This document shows positions 24,414 to 25,027 of a DNA stretch of 25,027 nt, one piece after another. Both the position numbers and the translations under genes were made by a program. Under the pieces are notes generated by a model. That model was not told the DNA's origin and made no database searches. It saw only the letters and a program-made list of their open reading frames with translations. Source of the stretch: Propionibacteriaceae bacterium (lineage in GTDB: Bacteria; Actinomycetota; Actinomycetes; Propionibacteriales; Propionibacteriaceae). Each line of letters opens with the position of its first letter. Position 1 is the stretch's first letter. Location of the stretch: positions 1-25,027 of the forward strand of contig JAIRKB010000190.1 of NCBI GenBank assembly GCA_031260385.1, given 5' to 3'.

Positions 24414-25027
24414 TCAAAAGGGGGTCTTTAGTAGTTCCTGGATCTTAGGCAATAAAGCGTGGCCGTCAGCTCCTCGTACCTCGTCAATCTCCGCAGGTCG
24501 CTCCCATGGGAAGACTGTTAGCTTGGAGGGGGTGCCGTGGGCGAGAACTTGCTCCATGGACGGCAACTCTCGAATCGCAATCCCGGCGACATTATCGGGA
24601 TGACGGCGGGCAAACTCGGCGTACAAAGCTGGATCGTGCTGACCATCGTCGCCAACGAGCAGCCACCGGATTTTGGGGAAGTCACGGGCCAGCGACGCCA
24701 AGCTGATCCGCTTGTGCTCGGGTCCAGACCGGAACCAGCCGGTATTGGTTGGTCCCCAGTTCGTTAACAGCATCGGGCCGGACGGATAGCCATGTCGGGC
24801 GATGAAACGCTCGAGGAAGGGCTGGGTGTCCCAGGAGCCGGTTGAGAGGTAGATCAGCGGGGCACCAGGATGTTGGCGCAAGATGGTTGTTAGTGCTCCA
24901 GCCATCCCAGTGACGGGCACCCTTGCTCCCTCAGTGAGGAAGAAGGCGTTGTAGGCGGCGATCATTGGGCGCGGTAAGAAGCAGGTGATGACGGTGTCAT
25001 CGATATCGGAGACGATGCCGAAACGAG
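24414..25027 (-). CDS. App1 / DUF2183 family phosphatase domain protein (N-terminus beyond window)
   Basis: The frame is open to the window edge and codes for about 204 C-terminal residues. It begins RFGIVSDIDDTVITCFLPRP, with the DxDxT motif of the DUF2183 family, related to yeast phosphatidate phosphatase App1. Other family features follow: ILRQHPGAPLIYLSTGSWDT, GPMLLTNWGPTNTGWFRSG, EHKRISLASLARDFPKIRW and LLVGDDGQHDPALYAEFA, the last holding the GDDGQHD motif. Actinobacterial members are cytosolic or membrane-associated proteins whose substrate has not been settled, though a lipid phosphate is plausible. The N-terminal part and start are outside the window. It is transcribed toward parC with the repeat element between. 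Confidence 0.88.
   Translation of the reverse strand, partial: RFGIVSDIDDTVITCFLPRPMIAAYNAFFLTEGARVPVTGMAGALTTILRQHPGAPLIYLSTGSWDTQPFLERFIARHGYPSGPMLLTNWGPTNTGWFRSGPEHKRISLASLARDFPKIRWLLVGDDGQHDPALYAEFARRHPDNVAGIAIRELPSMEQVLAHGTPSKLTVFPWERPAEIDEVRGADGHALLPKIQELLKTPF

Noticed and set aside
24145..24417. A 90-codon minus-strand frame spanning the inverted-repeat element
   Set aside because: It covers the element and its terminal repeats and resembles no protein; the more interesting frame is the one matching the membrane-protein tail, which has no clear start.

Overview
The window reads as chromosomal DNA of a moderately GC-rich actinobacterium. The evidence is the run tlyA - nadK - recN - pyrG - NUDIX - xerD, which follows the Mycobacterium tuberculosis order Rv1694-Rv1701 from memory, plus an Lsr2 nucleoid protein, the DUF6459 (Rv3235-like) and DUF2505 families, and frequent leaderless promoters. 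No genus can be named with confidence. No rRNA, tRNA, CRISPR array or prophage was seen.

Layout. (1) 1-1396: a TetR regulator (cut by the window start) with a palindromic operator lying on its own promoter, and upstream of it a degenerate sigma-70-like protein. A divergent control region with a 22-bp tandem repeat follows. (2) 1397-7789: the housekeeping run. It has a 55-residue small protein coupled to tlyA, convergent pncA, then nadK-recN and pyrG-NUDIX. pncA and nadK are divergent and both act on NAD(P). (3) 7790-16426: a block that separates the NUDIX gene from xerD, which are adjacent in M. tuberculosis. It holds a 2274-residue Ig-like/fibronectin-III surface protein, a cluster of strong palindromes that looks like a small mobile element, lsr2, and a six-helix membrane protein. 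(4) 16427-20279: xerD, then secA. (5) 20284-25027, all on the minus strand: DUF6459 protein, DUF2505 protein, parC (topoisomerase IV subunit A), a 253-bp element with inverted terminal repeats, and the C-terminal part of an App1/DUF2183 protein cut by the window end.

The most unusual signals are repeats. The 253-bp element at 24147-24399 has 28-bp terminal inverted repeats with 3 mismatches. Its 57-bp core recurs at 16351-16407 (55/57 identical), where it is translated in frame as part of the C-terminal tail of the membrane protein, just before xerD. A second, unrelated 162-bp MITE-like palindrome (14716-14877) has 24-bp inverted ends and is flanked by TAAA on both sides.

At least seven transcription units start with a TANNNT-type -10 hexamer placed 6-8 nt before the start codon, so their mRNAs are probably leaderless. 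Other genes (sigma-like gene, pncA, lsr2, secA, parC, xerD) have a Shine-Dalgarno-like sequence instead. Apart from the repeats and the giant gene, most of the window is ordinary core actinobacterial content; I do not see a clear new defence or biosynthetic system.
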